A DNA stretch of 64,000 nucleotides from Zanthoxylum bungeanum (Eukaryota; Streptophyta; Magnoliopsida; Sapindales; Rutaceae), in assembly GCA_019454045.1 (NCBI GenBank), contig SKCR01006528.1:62001-126000 (forward strand), written 5' to 3'. A program made the position numbers and the translations under genes. The notes under the pieces were generated by a model. The model made no database searches and had not been told where the DNA came from. It worked only from the letters and a program-made list of their open reading frames with translations. Positions 35,760 through 46,033 of the stretch are shown piece after piece. The first letter of the stretch is position 1, and every line of letters begins with the position of its first letter.

Positions 35760-38568
35760 TTGATGATGCAGTGGACCTCGATCATGGGACGCATCCCAAT
35801 ACCTACAACCGACAACGGGGACCTCGACCCTAGGACGCATCCCAATACCGCTGACAAATTGGGCCTCGGCCCGGGGACGCATCCCCAAAATATGATGCAG
35901 TGGGTCCACGACCCCGGGACGCATCCCAATAACTGCAAATGACAACGGGGGCCTCGACCCTGGGACGCATCCCAATACCGCTGACAAAATGGGTCTCGGC
36001 CCGGGGACGCATCCCCAAAATATGATGCAGTAGGTCCACGACCCTGGGACGCATCCCAATAACTGCAACCGACAACGGGGGCCTCGACCCTAGGACGCAT
36101 CCCAATACCGCTGACAAAATGGGCCTCGGCCCGGGGACACATCCCAAAAAATATGATGTAGTGGGCATCTCGACCCTATGACGCATCCCGGAACTACAAC
36201 CGACAACGGGGGGTACCTCGACCCAATACCGCTGACAATAGGTACCTCGCCTGAAACTGATAATGATGTAGTAGGCACCTCGACCCTGGGCACGTATCTC
36301 GACCAGAACTACAACCGACAATGGGGGCACCTCGACCCTGGGCACGCATCTCGACCCAATACCGCTGACAATAGGGACCTCGCCCTCAAACTGATAATGA
36401 TGTAGTGGGCTCCTCGACCCTGGGCACGCATCTCGGCCCCGAACTACAACCGACAACGGGGGCACCTCGACTCTGGGCGCGCATCTTGACCCAATACCGC
36501 TGAAAATAGGGACCTCGCCCTGAATATGATGATGTAGTGGGCACCTCAACCCTGGGCGCGCATCTCGACCCGGAACTACAACCGACAACGGGGGCATCTC
36601 GACCCTGGGCACGCATCTCGACCCAATACCGCTGACAAAATAGGCCTCGGCCCGGGGACACATCCCAAAAAATATGATGTAGTGGGCATCTCGACCCTAG
36701 GACGCATCCCGGAACTACAACCGACAACGGGGGTACCTCGACCCAATACCGCTGACAATAGGTACCTCGCCCTGAAACTGATAATGATGTAGTAGGCACC
36801 TCGACCCTGGGCACGTATCTCGACCCAGAACTACAACCGACAATGGGGGCACCTCGACCCTGGGCACGCATCTCGACCCAATACCGCTGACAATAGGGAC
36901 CTCGCCCTCAAACTGATAATGATGTAGTGGGCTCCTCGACCCTGGGCACGCATCTCGGCCCCGAACTACAACCGACAACGGGGGCACCTCGACTCTGGGC
37001 ACGCATCTTGACCCAATACCGCTGAAAATAGGGACCTCGCCCTGAATATGATGATGTGTAGTGGGCACCTCAACCCTGGCGGGCGCGCATCTCGACCCGG
37101 AACTACAACCGACAACGGGGGCATCTCGACCCTGGGCACGCATCTCGACCCAATACCGCTGACAATAGGGACCTCACCCTGAATGATGATGGTAGTGGGC
37201 ACCTCGACCCTGGGACTCATCCCCAAGCGAATACTGATATGGGCCTCGCCCGCCTCATACTGACACTGATGTGGGCCTCGCCCTCAAATTAATACTGATG
37301 TGGGCCTCGCCCTCAAACTGATACTGATGTGGGCCTCGCCCCCCAGACTAATACTGATGTGGGCCTCGCCCCAAAACTGATACTGATTTGGGCCTCGCCC
37401 TCATACTGACACTGATGTGGGCCTCGCCCCCAAATTAATACTGATGTGGGCCTCGCCCCAAGACTGATACTGATGTGGGCCTCGTCCCCAGACTAATACT
37501 GATGTGGGCCTCGCCCCAAAACTGATACTGATATGGGCCTCGCCCTCATACTGACACTAATGTGGGCCTCGCCCCCAAATTAATACTGATGTGGGCCTCA
37601 ACCCTGAACTGATACTGATGTGGGCCTCGACCCCAAATGATACGGATATGGGCCTCGACCCCAAACTGATACGGATATGGCCTCTCCCCAAACTGATACT
37701 GATATGGGCCTCGCCCCAAACTGATACTCGTATGGGCCTCGCCCCCAGACTGATACTGATATGGGCCTCGCCCCCATGCTGATACTAATATGGGCCTCTC
37801 CCCAAACTGATGCTGATGTGATGTAGGCTTCGGCCCTGGGACTCATCCCCGCAACTGATACTGATGATGAATGGGTCTCAGCCCTAGGACTGATACTGAT
37901 GATAATATGGGTCTCGACCCTGGGACTCATACTGATGTGATATAGGGCTCGGCCCTGGGACTCATCCCTGACACTGATGCTGATGCGATGTGGGCCTCGA
38001 CCTGGGACTCATCCCTACAACTGATGTGATGTAGGCCTCGGCCCTGGGACTCATCCTAATACTGATGCTAATGTGATATGGGCCTCAACCCTGGGAAGCA
38101 TCCCCAAACTACTGATAATGATGTGGGTCTCAACCCTGAGTGTCATACCCGGTAAAGACTGATAGTGATATGGGCCTCAACCCACAGAGTGCCATACCCG
38201 GCAAGGACTGATAATGATGTGGGCCTCGCCCTTAGAGTTCCATACTCAACAAAGTCTGATTATGATGTGGGCCTCAACCCGCAGAGTGTCATACCCAGTA
38301 GAACTGATACTAAACTGATGTGGGCCTCACCCCCAGAATGCCTTACCCGGGAGATACTGATATGAACTGATGTGGGTCTCGCTCTCAAAATGCCATACTC
38401 GGTAAAACTGATACTAAACTGATGTAGGCCTCGCCCAGAATGCCATACCCGGCAGGTATTGATATGAACTGATGATGTGTGGGTCTCGCCCCCAGAATGC
38501 CATATTTGGCGAAACTAATACTGATGATGATGTGGGTCTCACCCCCAGAGTGTCATACTCGGTAGACT
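35760..38568. repeat. T1 minisatellite arrays of unit 2
   Basis: Same three array types and order as 27640-30075. The 130-bp array holds a local duplication: the block starting near 36151 recurs near 36672, an offset of 521 bp that the unit 1 array lacks. The 50-60-bp array lacks the TGTCTCCATACCCGG modules seen in unit 1. The array stops at about 38568 in the middle of a unit and joins LTR-C directly. Confidence 0.85.
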
Positions 38569-38570
38569 AG

Positions 38571-39194
38571 AGGTGATGAACCGTGATCAAAGGGAGAATA
38601 ATGGGCATGATTCGATGAGCTTTCGGTGGTGATGGAAGGCTTTGTTGAATTTGGAGGAAGGCTTCACGTGGGGGGAAGACAATTGATGAGGGGAATTTTG
38701 TTTGTTGTTGATTTTGTGAAGAAAGGTGCAAGTGGGGGCTTGATTCACGTGGATGAGGGGAAATTGTTTGTGGAGTATGGTGTGTGTTTTTGATTATTTT
38801 ATTATTTGTTGGTGTTGTTGTTTAATTTGTTTGTCTGTGAAAGGAGTGTGTTGATGTTAAAATTGGTTTGTATTTTATTAATGGTTTAATTTAATTTGAA
38901 TTTATTGAATTGGTTGGTGAATTTTATTTTTGCATGGAAGTTGAAGGGTCACAAGCATGAAAAATGAGAGAGAGAGAAGGTGTGAGAAAGAGCGAGGAGA
39001 AAGGTTCCGAGCGAAGGATAATTTTGAAACGAAAATGCGACGACAGAACCCGAAGCAAAACGAGCAAATAAAATCCACCAAAATGTCAATTCCTGACTTT
39101 TCCCTTCTGTTGTCCGCTTCCCGCGACTTAAAAGGTGGTGCCTCCGTACGAGGCTCATCATTGGGACTTACCATGCAAAAATGCAGTGCCTACA
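38571..39194 (-). repeat. LTR-C of T1, truncated
   Basis: 624 bp matching the last 630 bp of LTR-B (from about 35002) and ending GTGCCTACA before the right target duplicate AGAAG (39195-39199). About 2.2 kb of this LTR and about 2.8 kb of the adjoining internal region are missing, so one deletion probably joined array and LTR. Confidence 0.85.
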
Positions 39195-39789
39195 AGAAGC
39201 CTTAAGGAAAGTATGAAATTTACAAATGATTGCCTTGATATTTATAGGTAAAATTTTTCCTCCACCAAACATGTCACCAAATCCTCCACTAAACATGTAA
39301 GCATGTTTGGTGGAAGTTTGACAATTTTCATTTTTCTATTTTTTTTTTAAAATGACTTTAATAATTACATATAACATACTTCCAGATGTTTTATCAATAT
39401 CGGTCATGAAAACTTTCGAATTCGAAATTATTATGAACGTCACAGTTGTATATCTGTGAGTCTTCTTTAGTTTGGAACTTGAATCACATTAATCCGATAT
39501 CGGAGTAGAGAGTTATGGCCAAAATACGAACATTACACAAAGTTGAAATTTCCGAAATTGTACTTCGTTAGAACGCCATTTCAAGTTTCCAACCTCCAAA
39601 ATCCAAATTTCAAATCCAATTTTTTCCCTTATTTGTTCCATATTTCATCCTGAATGATTTCATTGAGTCCCGATTTTATTTTATCTATAAAATAAACAAA
39701 AATATCAAAACATAAATCAAAAACTCGGGAAACTATACAAAATATTATGTCAAAGAGGCAGTAAATATTGATATATTTTCCGCTCATCA
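39195..39789 (-). repeat. 3' LTR of A1, inner part
   Basis: It matches 44949-45515 of the 5' LTR. It starts with AGAAG, the duplicate shared with 2568-2572, and ends CGCTCATCA next to the polypurine tract. Together with 1388-2572 it rebuilds a complete LTR. Confidence 0.88.
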
Positions 39790-39801
39790 CACCCCCAAAC
39801 C
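39790..39801 (-). other. Polypurine tract of A1
   Basis: GGTTTGGGGGTG on the minus strand directly before the LTR start TGATGAGCG. Confidence 0.75.
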
Positions 39802-41272
39802 TAACATTTTGCTAGTCCTTGAGCAAAATAATAAAATAAAATACAATAAACAACTTTAAAATAAAAATAAACTAAGCCACTTTCGTAAGGATCACGGTTG
39901 CATTTAGCGTATGCAACAAGCCTTTAAACCCCTAGGTGTCCCTAGTGGACGAGATGTATTATCGTGAGGGCTTACAATGAGGATACCCAAAAACATCAAA
40001 TGCACACAAAAACAAAAAGATAAAACACACAAAACAAGTTAGTAACTAAACAAGTGAAACTCTTATCCAAGTTAATAGTTGTTTTCTTTCTTTCTAAATT
40101 ACCAAATAAGTAAATTCTCCGATTATATTTTTACCATTCTTCATAAACACAACCAACAAAGTATTAATCAAATCATTGTGCCCACAATATTCATAAGTGT
40201 AGTTGAAAAAAGAGTAATATTTTGTTCCTAAAGTTATATCAGAATTCACACCTTTTTAGCAATGAATTTTTTTTTTTTTTGTATAATCAACATCTTCAAT
40301 CCATGTAGCGAGTTTTGGGACAGTGACTCCCAAACCAGTTGGCTTTAGGGCACTAGGTGTTAAAACACCACTACAGACTTAATTACTCGAATCTCGGATG
40401 TGTCTTATTTTTTAATTAATATCTTTAATCCATATAGCGAGCTTTGGGTCAGTGACTCTTAAACCAATTGGCTTTAGGGCACTAGGTGTTAAGACACCCA
40501 TACGGACTTAATTACTCGGATCTCAGATGTTTAAAGGTTCTACCGTTTGACGCGAACAATCTCTGCTTATTGAGGCAAGACACCCGGTTACTAAGTAGAA
40601 ATTTTATTATTATTAACTCAAGCTTTTCCGTTTGACGCGAACAATCACTGCTTACTGAGGCAAAATGTCCGTTTACTAAGTAAAAGCATGGTTAATTAAT
40701 TATATACATATTTGTTTTTCTTTTTTTTTTCCTTTTTTTTTATTCCATTGCTTTTAGATGTTTCCTCCAATAAACTGGAGCACTGAATATTACAAACTTT
40801 TCACTTACAACTCGTGTTCGTATGTTACCATGCATGTTGATAATACTTATCAACTGAGCATATGAAGATCTAATTTTAATCAGTATTATGGAGAATTCAC
40901 AAATTTAAATAATTCAAAAGGAAATAAACAAAAATTAACTTGTTACGAATTAGTTTGAGATACGTCTCAGGAGTGGAAACTCCTTACTCATCTATATAAA
41001 AACATCAATTCCACTTGATTAGTAAAGTTAAAAACACAAAAACAAAATATATATTTTTTTTTTTTTTTATTTTTTGAATTTTTGAATTTTTGAAAAATTT
41101 TGACTAGAAACCAAGCAAAAACAACGCAACAAAAAAAATTAAAAATAAGATACTAATCAATTATTCCCTTCCCCCAAACCTATTTGAGACATTGTCCCCA
41201 ATGTCTAAAAAGTAGAAGAAGAGTTTCGAAGACAGTACCTGGTTAGCTGAAATTCTACATCTAAAAAGAAAA
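39802..41272 (-). other. 3' non-coding region of A1 with duplicated modules
   Basis: Two modules are each present twice. One has CACTAGGTGTTAAAACACC-type sequence followed by AATTACTCG (about 40300-40400 and 40430-40530). The other has GTTTGACGCGAACAATC then CTGCTTA(T/C)TGAGGCAA and TTACTAAGTA (about 40545-40610 and 40628-40688). The same modules, also paired, occur in A0 at about 47320-47765 on the other strand. Near 41160-41215, GACATTGGGGACAATGTCTC and GGTTTGGGGG-type sequence resemble the tract found after pol in Athila-like elements. Runs of T at 40268, 40722 and 41050. No ORF. Confidence 0.7.
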
Positions 41273-41881
41273 TTAAAGGTTAAGATCCAGATTTATCCGA
41301 CGCTCCTTACCACGATCATTATCAGACCAGTTAATCTTGGAAAGGATAAGGTCAATTTGTGCTTCAAAGGCTAAGAGTTGGTCAATTAAATCATGGGTTG
41401 TTCTGGCAGTGAAGATGATATCTTTTACAGGTTTTGAAATTAACCCATTTCTCTGGGCATCATCAAGAAGCACACAAAGAAAATCATAAAATCCATCAAC
41501 ATTATACAGTCCAATCGGTTTCTGGTGTTGTTAAAGTTCACCAAAGATAGCACTGTAAACATTTCCTCCATCGTGCCAAAGCCATCTGGCAAAGCAATAA
41601 AATCATCAGCACGGTTAATCATTTCAACAAGTCGTTCGGACATACCTGGCACAATGCATTCATCTCCGTTTGATGGTCCTATAAGATTTGCCTCTGCCAA
41701 AGGTTTTTGGATGATTCCCATAACTTGACTTCCTCCTTCCCAATTCTTGTGTTGCCGCAACGAATTCTGGTTTAGAACCAACACTAGTACCGCAAAACAC
41801 ACAAATGTTTACAACTCGTAATTCTTGAAGTTGCTTCCAATTTTTTTTATGTATTTCTTTCTCAAATCTGGATGTCTTCAA
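41273..41881 (-). pseudogene. LOG-like: LOG-type cytokinin-activating enzyme, copy in A1, broken
   Basis: LOG enzymes hydrolyse cytokinin riboside 5'-monophosphates to free cytokinin bases in the plant cytosol. Here the minus strand reads NICVFCGTSVGSKPEF at the N-terminus, then GIIQKPLAEANLIG, MSERLVEM, FIALPDGFGTMEEMFTVLS and, after a frameshift near 41525-41530, KPIGLYNVDGFYDFL, DDAQRNGLISKPVKDIIF and a tail ending NLDLNL. Two lesions are clear: about 33 codons are missing between ATQELG and GSQVMGII (the Rossmann glycine region), and there is a one-base frameshift after SLVNFNN. The nucleotide-binding motif PGGxGTxxE is altered to PDGFGTMEE. No introns, whereas plant LOG genes have several, so it derives from a processed copy. 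It sits inside A1, between gag-like ORF and polypurine tract. Confidence 0.9.
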
Positions 41882-42065
41882 GAGTGCAATAACGAGCTGA
41901 ATTTATAGATCCTGAAAAGGGGTGAGTAATAATAGCACTATTACTTGCCAAATGACAATTATCAACTAAACAATAAAATATATCGTGAAAGTAAAAAAGT
42001 CTGGATCCTGTCGGCGAAAATTAAGGAAATCACAACCGAAAAGCAAATGAAAGCAATTATTTAAG

Positions 42066-42215
42066 GCAACAGAATTGTGTATGCAATACGCCACTCGCTT
42101 ACTATATAAATCCATTAGGATGTGTCTCAATAATCCATTCCTTACTCAGCCATCACTAATAAATCAAATCTCATCCTTGTGATTGCCAAACACCATTCCT
42201 CTTATCTTGCTCTGC
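42066..42215 (-). pseudogene. ORF-x remnant in A1
   Basis: The minus strand here aligns with the start of A0 ORF-x (1327-1387 and 45521-45600). Both have GGAATGGTGT at the start, CATCCTA(A/G)TGGA in the middle and GTATACACAATT-like sequence at the end (here GCATACACAATTC). Several deletions and stops destroy the frame. Its place between the gag-like ORF and LOG shows that A0 and A1 share gene order. Unknown function. Confidence 0.6.
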
Positions 42216-42385
42216 CTTAAATGCTCAGTTTGTGTTTTTCCCTAAAAATATCACACAAAATTAAAAACTCTACAACATGTATACACAAAATAAAACATAA
42301 ATTGCAATAATAAAAATTGCATGGGTTGCCTCCCTTCTAGTGCTAAATTTTTCATCTTCAGCCAGACGTTCCTGAAGTCCATCTA

Positions 42386-43642
42386 TCAAGGAGGTCTCAG
42401 CGTGGTTTTGGATGTCCGATTAGAGACAATCCCATGAGCGTTGCTTTTGAAGGGTCTCTTCCAACAGTAAAATGGCAAAAAGAATTTTGTCTCATTGAGT
42501 GCTTGTGCCACCTTTTTAAACTTTGTCGCTCCAGTGGTTCCTGAAAAGAAAGAAAGAAAATCAGGAGGTCTAGTATGGTGCTTGACTTTGAATCGAAGTT
42601 CCATTCTGTCAAGCTTCTGGGCGGTGTCTTTGATTTGTACTCCCCAAAACAGTGATGTTTCTCCTGAATGCATGAGATCTTTAATATGGTCAGACATTTG
42701 CTCCTCCATTTGTTTTGCTTCTTGCTCCATCTTTTCTTCACAGATGTATTTTAAGATTTCTTTGTTCAGCTCTTCATCTGTCATCTGTGAAATGCATGCT
42801 CCATATGTGTCAACCTGAGGATGTAAGGATGTGTCTAATTATAGGTTTTTATCCTTCGTGGTTTGTATGAATGGTTCGGGTAGCTCTTCTTCAAACATCA
42901 GTGTAATGCATGCTCCAAGATCTTCATTTTGAGGATGCAGAGTTTCATCCTCACTTGTTGCTGTAGTTGGTACAAACAGCTCTGATTCTTGTTCCTCATC
43001 AGAGTCCAATGAATAATAAAGATAAAATTGAGATTCTGCTGGTTCGGGCTCCTGAACTGATACCTCGGATTCTTGATACTGCTCAGCCTCTTCCTCTGTT
43101 AAGGTGTCATCATGAAATTCTTGGTACTCGAAGGCTTCGTCAGTGTTATTTGAATTTGTTCCGTGAGGTATGTAGTTCTGGTTGTTGATTATTTGTCTCA
43201 ATTCATTTACCATCCTCTGTAAGGTTTTGATTTGATCCAGAAACGTTGCATCATGTTCAGCTTCCTGTTTCTCGAGCCTGTTTATCAATTTTCTTCCCAC
43301 CGATGGCTTTGGTCCTTGAATATCGTAGGTTGATGGTGGATAAGATGAAAAATATAGTTCAGTGAAATATGCTAGTTCATTATATGAAGGTCTTTGATAG
43401 TTCTTCCACCCTGAATTATAGAGGTATATGCATTGATCGCTCGGGTGGTTAGCATCATATATCTCACATCTCCCCATTGCGTTCTGAAATGGTTGGGAAA
43501 ATGTTGTATTGATTGGTTCTGACATCCAGTTATAATTGGGCAGGACAACAGGCCTAAAAAAATCGGATTGCTGCTCCCTGATATGGGGTATATCATTTCT
43601 TTATAAAGCTCGTAATTCTTCCATCGCCCAAAAATGTTCCAT
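42386..43642 (-). pseudogene. Gag-like ORF of A1 with two in-frame stops
   Basis: One frame runs from an ATG at 43642 to a stop at 42386 (419 codons) and is interrupted by TAA after MEEL-RAL and by a stop at 42839-42841. It reads FSQPFQNAMGRCEIYDANHP and SDQC, a zinc-knuckle-like CxxxDxxHPSDxC stretch as in Athila-type Gag, followed by a region with YNELAYF and a coiled-coil-like QEAEHDATFLDQIKTLQRMV (about residue 130-160). An acidic, glutamate-rich part follows. A segment LHPQxxDLGACI..M..EEL occurs twice, the second copy just after the second stop. I call it Gag-like from position (first ORF after the primer site) and the Cys/His cluster; it could equally be an uncharacterised ORF1. No pol follows. 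Downstream, near 42330, the GGGAGGCAACCC signature common behind pol of Athila-like elements is present. Confidence 0.6.
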
Positions 43643-43748
43643 TTTCCACCACCTGAAAATTAAAAGAAAAAAATTACAGATAAAAATAAAGAAAATTAGA
43701 TACAAGTAAATTAGATAGCTTCAAAATTAATAACACAAGAAAAATAAG

Positions 43749-43766
43749 TCTCTGGCAACGGCGCCA
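43749..43766 (-). other. Primer-binding site of A1
   Basis: TGGCGCCGTTGCCAGAGA on the minus strand, six bases beyond the end of the 5' LTR. Athila elements are known to use this TGGCGCCGTTGCCGGGGA-type site (tRNA-Asp). Confidence 0.8.
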
Positions 43767-43772
43767 AAAACT

Positions 43773-45515
43773 TGATCGGTGGTAAACACACACGTAATGC
43801 AAGTGCACGTATCGCTCAAGTTGTATAAAAATATCGATCCCACGAGGCCTTAATTTCTAATGTTGTTATTAATTATTGAGACTATTTATTTACAGGTATC
43901 TAATTTAAGGGAGAATGGAATGATTGCTTGATTGATTGGTTGAATGTGGATTTGCTAAATAAATAAATACACAAAAGAAAATACTAAAGAAAATAAACAA
44001 AAGACACAAATATCTAGGGTTGTGATTCCACACAATATTATTCTAAAGATGAATTGATTCTCTTATATATGTGTAATAAATCAGTTTGCTAACCTAGAAC
44101 ACGAAGATATACAAAAGCCTCTTCCGATGGTTAGAAGCAAACACCCAGTATAACCCAATTAATCATATGTCTATGTTAATCAATTTACCTGAATTCATTA
44201 AGTTCAAGTTCCAATTGTGGCTACCCCCGCCCGACAAGTGTATTTCTATCCTGGAATGAAATCTACCTAAGGGTCACCATGCCTCAAGGTGACATCGTGA
44301 GCTATTGAATCTAAGGCTGAAACCTAAAATCCATTTTCCAAGTTCATTTTAAGTTTACCACATCAATCTTATTAATGGCCAGTTAACAAGAAGCATTAAA
44401 CTTAAGATTCAATAAACAAACTAAAGTATTAAACATAATATAAAGAAAATCAATTATAAAACTCGTGAATATTGTGCTTCATCACCTCCCTAGAATAAAA
44501 ATAAAATATTGGGGTTAGGGGATCCACATTTAATATTTCAAATGTAGAAATCTCACTTTATTATAATATGGAAATTGTCAGTGTTACCCATTTAAGTCAA
44601 ACCAGCCATAAAGGCGGTGTTATTATTTATCCATAAACCAGCCATATAGGCGGTAATCATCTGTCACCTAAAGACCGACCATATAAGCAATTTCACATTA
44701 TGTCAAATAAATAAAATCAGCCATTAAGGCAGTTTCAACTTCAATCTATATTTACAATTCCCATATTATAAATTAAGTGAGATTAATCTACCTTATCGTA
44801 TTAAAGGTTTCACCCTTCCCCCAGCGGAAATTAATTACTAAACATAAAATAAAGTAAAAACACACAAATTATTATTACTAAAAATAAAAATATATAATTA
44901 AAATATAGAAAATAAACACACAAGATACAATCATCAAGTTCCTTAATAGAAGCCTTAAGGAAAGTATGAAATTTACAAATTAAATGGCTTCGTATTTATA
45001 GGAAAAAATTTGCCTCCACCAATTTCTCCACCAAATATGTGGAAGTTTGACAATTTTCATTTTTCTATTTTATTTTTTTGAAAATGACTTTAATAATTAC
45101 ACATAACATTCTTCCAGATGTTTCATCAATTTCGGTCATGATAGAATTCGAAATTATTATGAACGTCAAAGTTATAGATCTTTGAGTCTTCTTTAGTCTG
45201 GAACTTGAATCACCTCAATCCGATATCGGAGTAGAAAGTTATGGCCAAAATACGAACATTACGCAAAGTTGAAATTTCCGAAATTGTACTTTGTTAGAAC
45301 GCCATTTCAAGTTTCCAACCTCCAAAATCCAAATATCAAATCCAGTTTTTGCTCTTATTTGTTCCATATTTCGTCCTGAATGATTTCATTGAGTCCCGAT
45401 TTTATTTAATCTGTAAAATAAATAAAAACACATCAAAACATTCATAAAACTCGGGAAACTATACAAAATATTATGTCAAATGGGCGGTAAATATTGATAT
45501 ATTTTTCGCTCATCA
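43773..45515 (-). repeat. 5' LTR of A1
   Basis: 1743 bp, complete, plus-strand ends TGATCGG and CTCATCA. It contains the four-copy AACCRRCCAT motif from about 44599. It is followed at 45516-45520 by the right target duplicate GGTGT. Confidence 0.9.
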
Positions 45516-45849
45516 GGTGTCTTTAGATGATATATCATTGACTCTTGAGAAGCATCCTAGTGGACATATTCATAGAGTGATTCACAATTTGTATACACAA
45601 TTTCAAAAAGGAAAAAATCAATACAGTCTCGGGAATCTGACTTTAAAAGACCCTATTTGCCAATTTATAAGAAAATTGGATGGGAAGCATATCCTCGACC
45701 CATATAGGGCATTCAAGCCATTACTAGAAGTAAAACCAGAGGAAGATGTGAGCCACAATCACAACTACCAGTACATATTGTTTCAATTTGTTGCTTTGAT
45801 TTTATTTACTTTAAGTTACTGTTTGATTTACTTGAATTTACTGTTTTGA
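45516..45849 (+). pseudogene. ORF-x of A0, 3' part
   Basis: It continues the frame begun at 1327. Recognisable text: LDDISLTLEKHPSGHIHRVI, then LYTQFQKGKNQYSLGNLTLK, RKLDGKHILDPYRAFKPLLE and a hydrophobic C-terminus that may be readthrough into non-coding sequence. Reassembled length would be about 130 codons. I know no family for it. It is predicted soluble, rich in His, Lys and Leu. The original end may lie near KPEED, because sequence after about 45760 is T-rich. It lies 180 bp upstream of the LOG copy, on the same strand. Confidence 0.55.
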
Positions 45850-46033
45850 TTTCCTTTACTTTACTTTTACCGACAGTATCTAAACTTTTTGACTTTCATA
45901 GTCTATTTTACTGTTTATCTGACAATTGTCATTTTGTAGGTACTAGTGCTTTTATTACTCACCATTTTTTAGGATCCGTAAAACAAATCGTCATTTCTCT
46001 CTTCGATACATCTAGATAAAAAAAGGGAACAAA

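Larger units (their letters stand above)
2573..39194 (-). mobile_element. T1: Tat/Ogre-like Ty3/gypsy element, tandem with shared LTR, non-autonomous
   Basis: Outer ends are TGTAGGAC... and ...GTGCCTACA, flanked by AGAAG at 2568-2572 and 39195-39199. The order is LTR-A (2573-4122 plus 26224-27505, split by C1), internal unit 1 (27506-32792), LTR-B (32793-35632), internal unit 2 (35633-38570, truncated) and an LTR-C fragment (38571-39194). Polypurine tracts CAAAGTGGGGGCGAC on the minus strand abut LTR-A and LTR-B. The primer site TGGCGACTCCACTGG (32773-32789) is close to the tRNA-Arg site known from Ogre elements. LTRs are about 2.83 kb. No gag is visible and only a scrap of Tat-type pol (about 31440-31830) remains. 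Both internal units carry long minisatellite arrays just upstream of the polypurine tract, as described for the 3' UTR of Ogre/Tat elements. LTR-A and LTR-B differ by about 3% by eye. Confidence 0.85.
1388..45515 (-). mobile_element. A1: Athila-like Ty3/gypsy element carrying a LOG gene, no pol, split by T1
   Basis: Minus-strand LTR element. Its 5' LTR is 43773-45515. The 3' LTR is in two pieces, 1388-2572 and 39195-39789, separated by the T1 insertion. Ends are TGATGAG...GATCA on the sense strand. Flanks are GGCGT (1383-1387) and GGTGT (45516-45520), a 5-bp TSD with one change. The primer site (43749-43766) reads TGGCGCCGTTGCCAGAGA, the form described for Athila elements primed by tRNA-Asp. 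The polypurine tract GGTTTGGGGGTG lies at 39790-39801. The internal part outside T1 is only about 4 kb: a gag-like ORF, an ORF-x remnant, a LOG pseudogene and conserved 3' non-coding modules. No protease, RT or integrase is visible, so it is probably non-autonomous. The first 200 bp of its LTRs differ by roughly 6-7% by eye, the oldest pair in the window. Confidence 0.85.
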
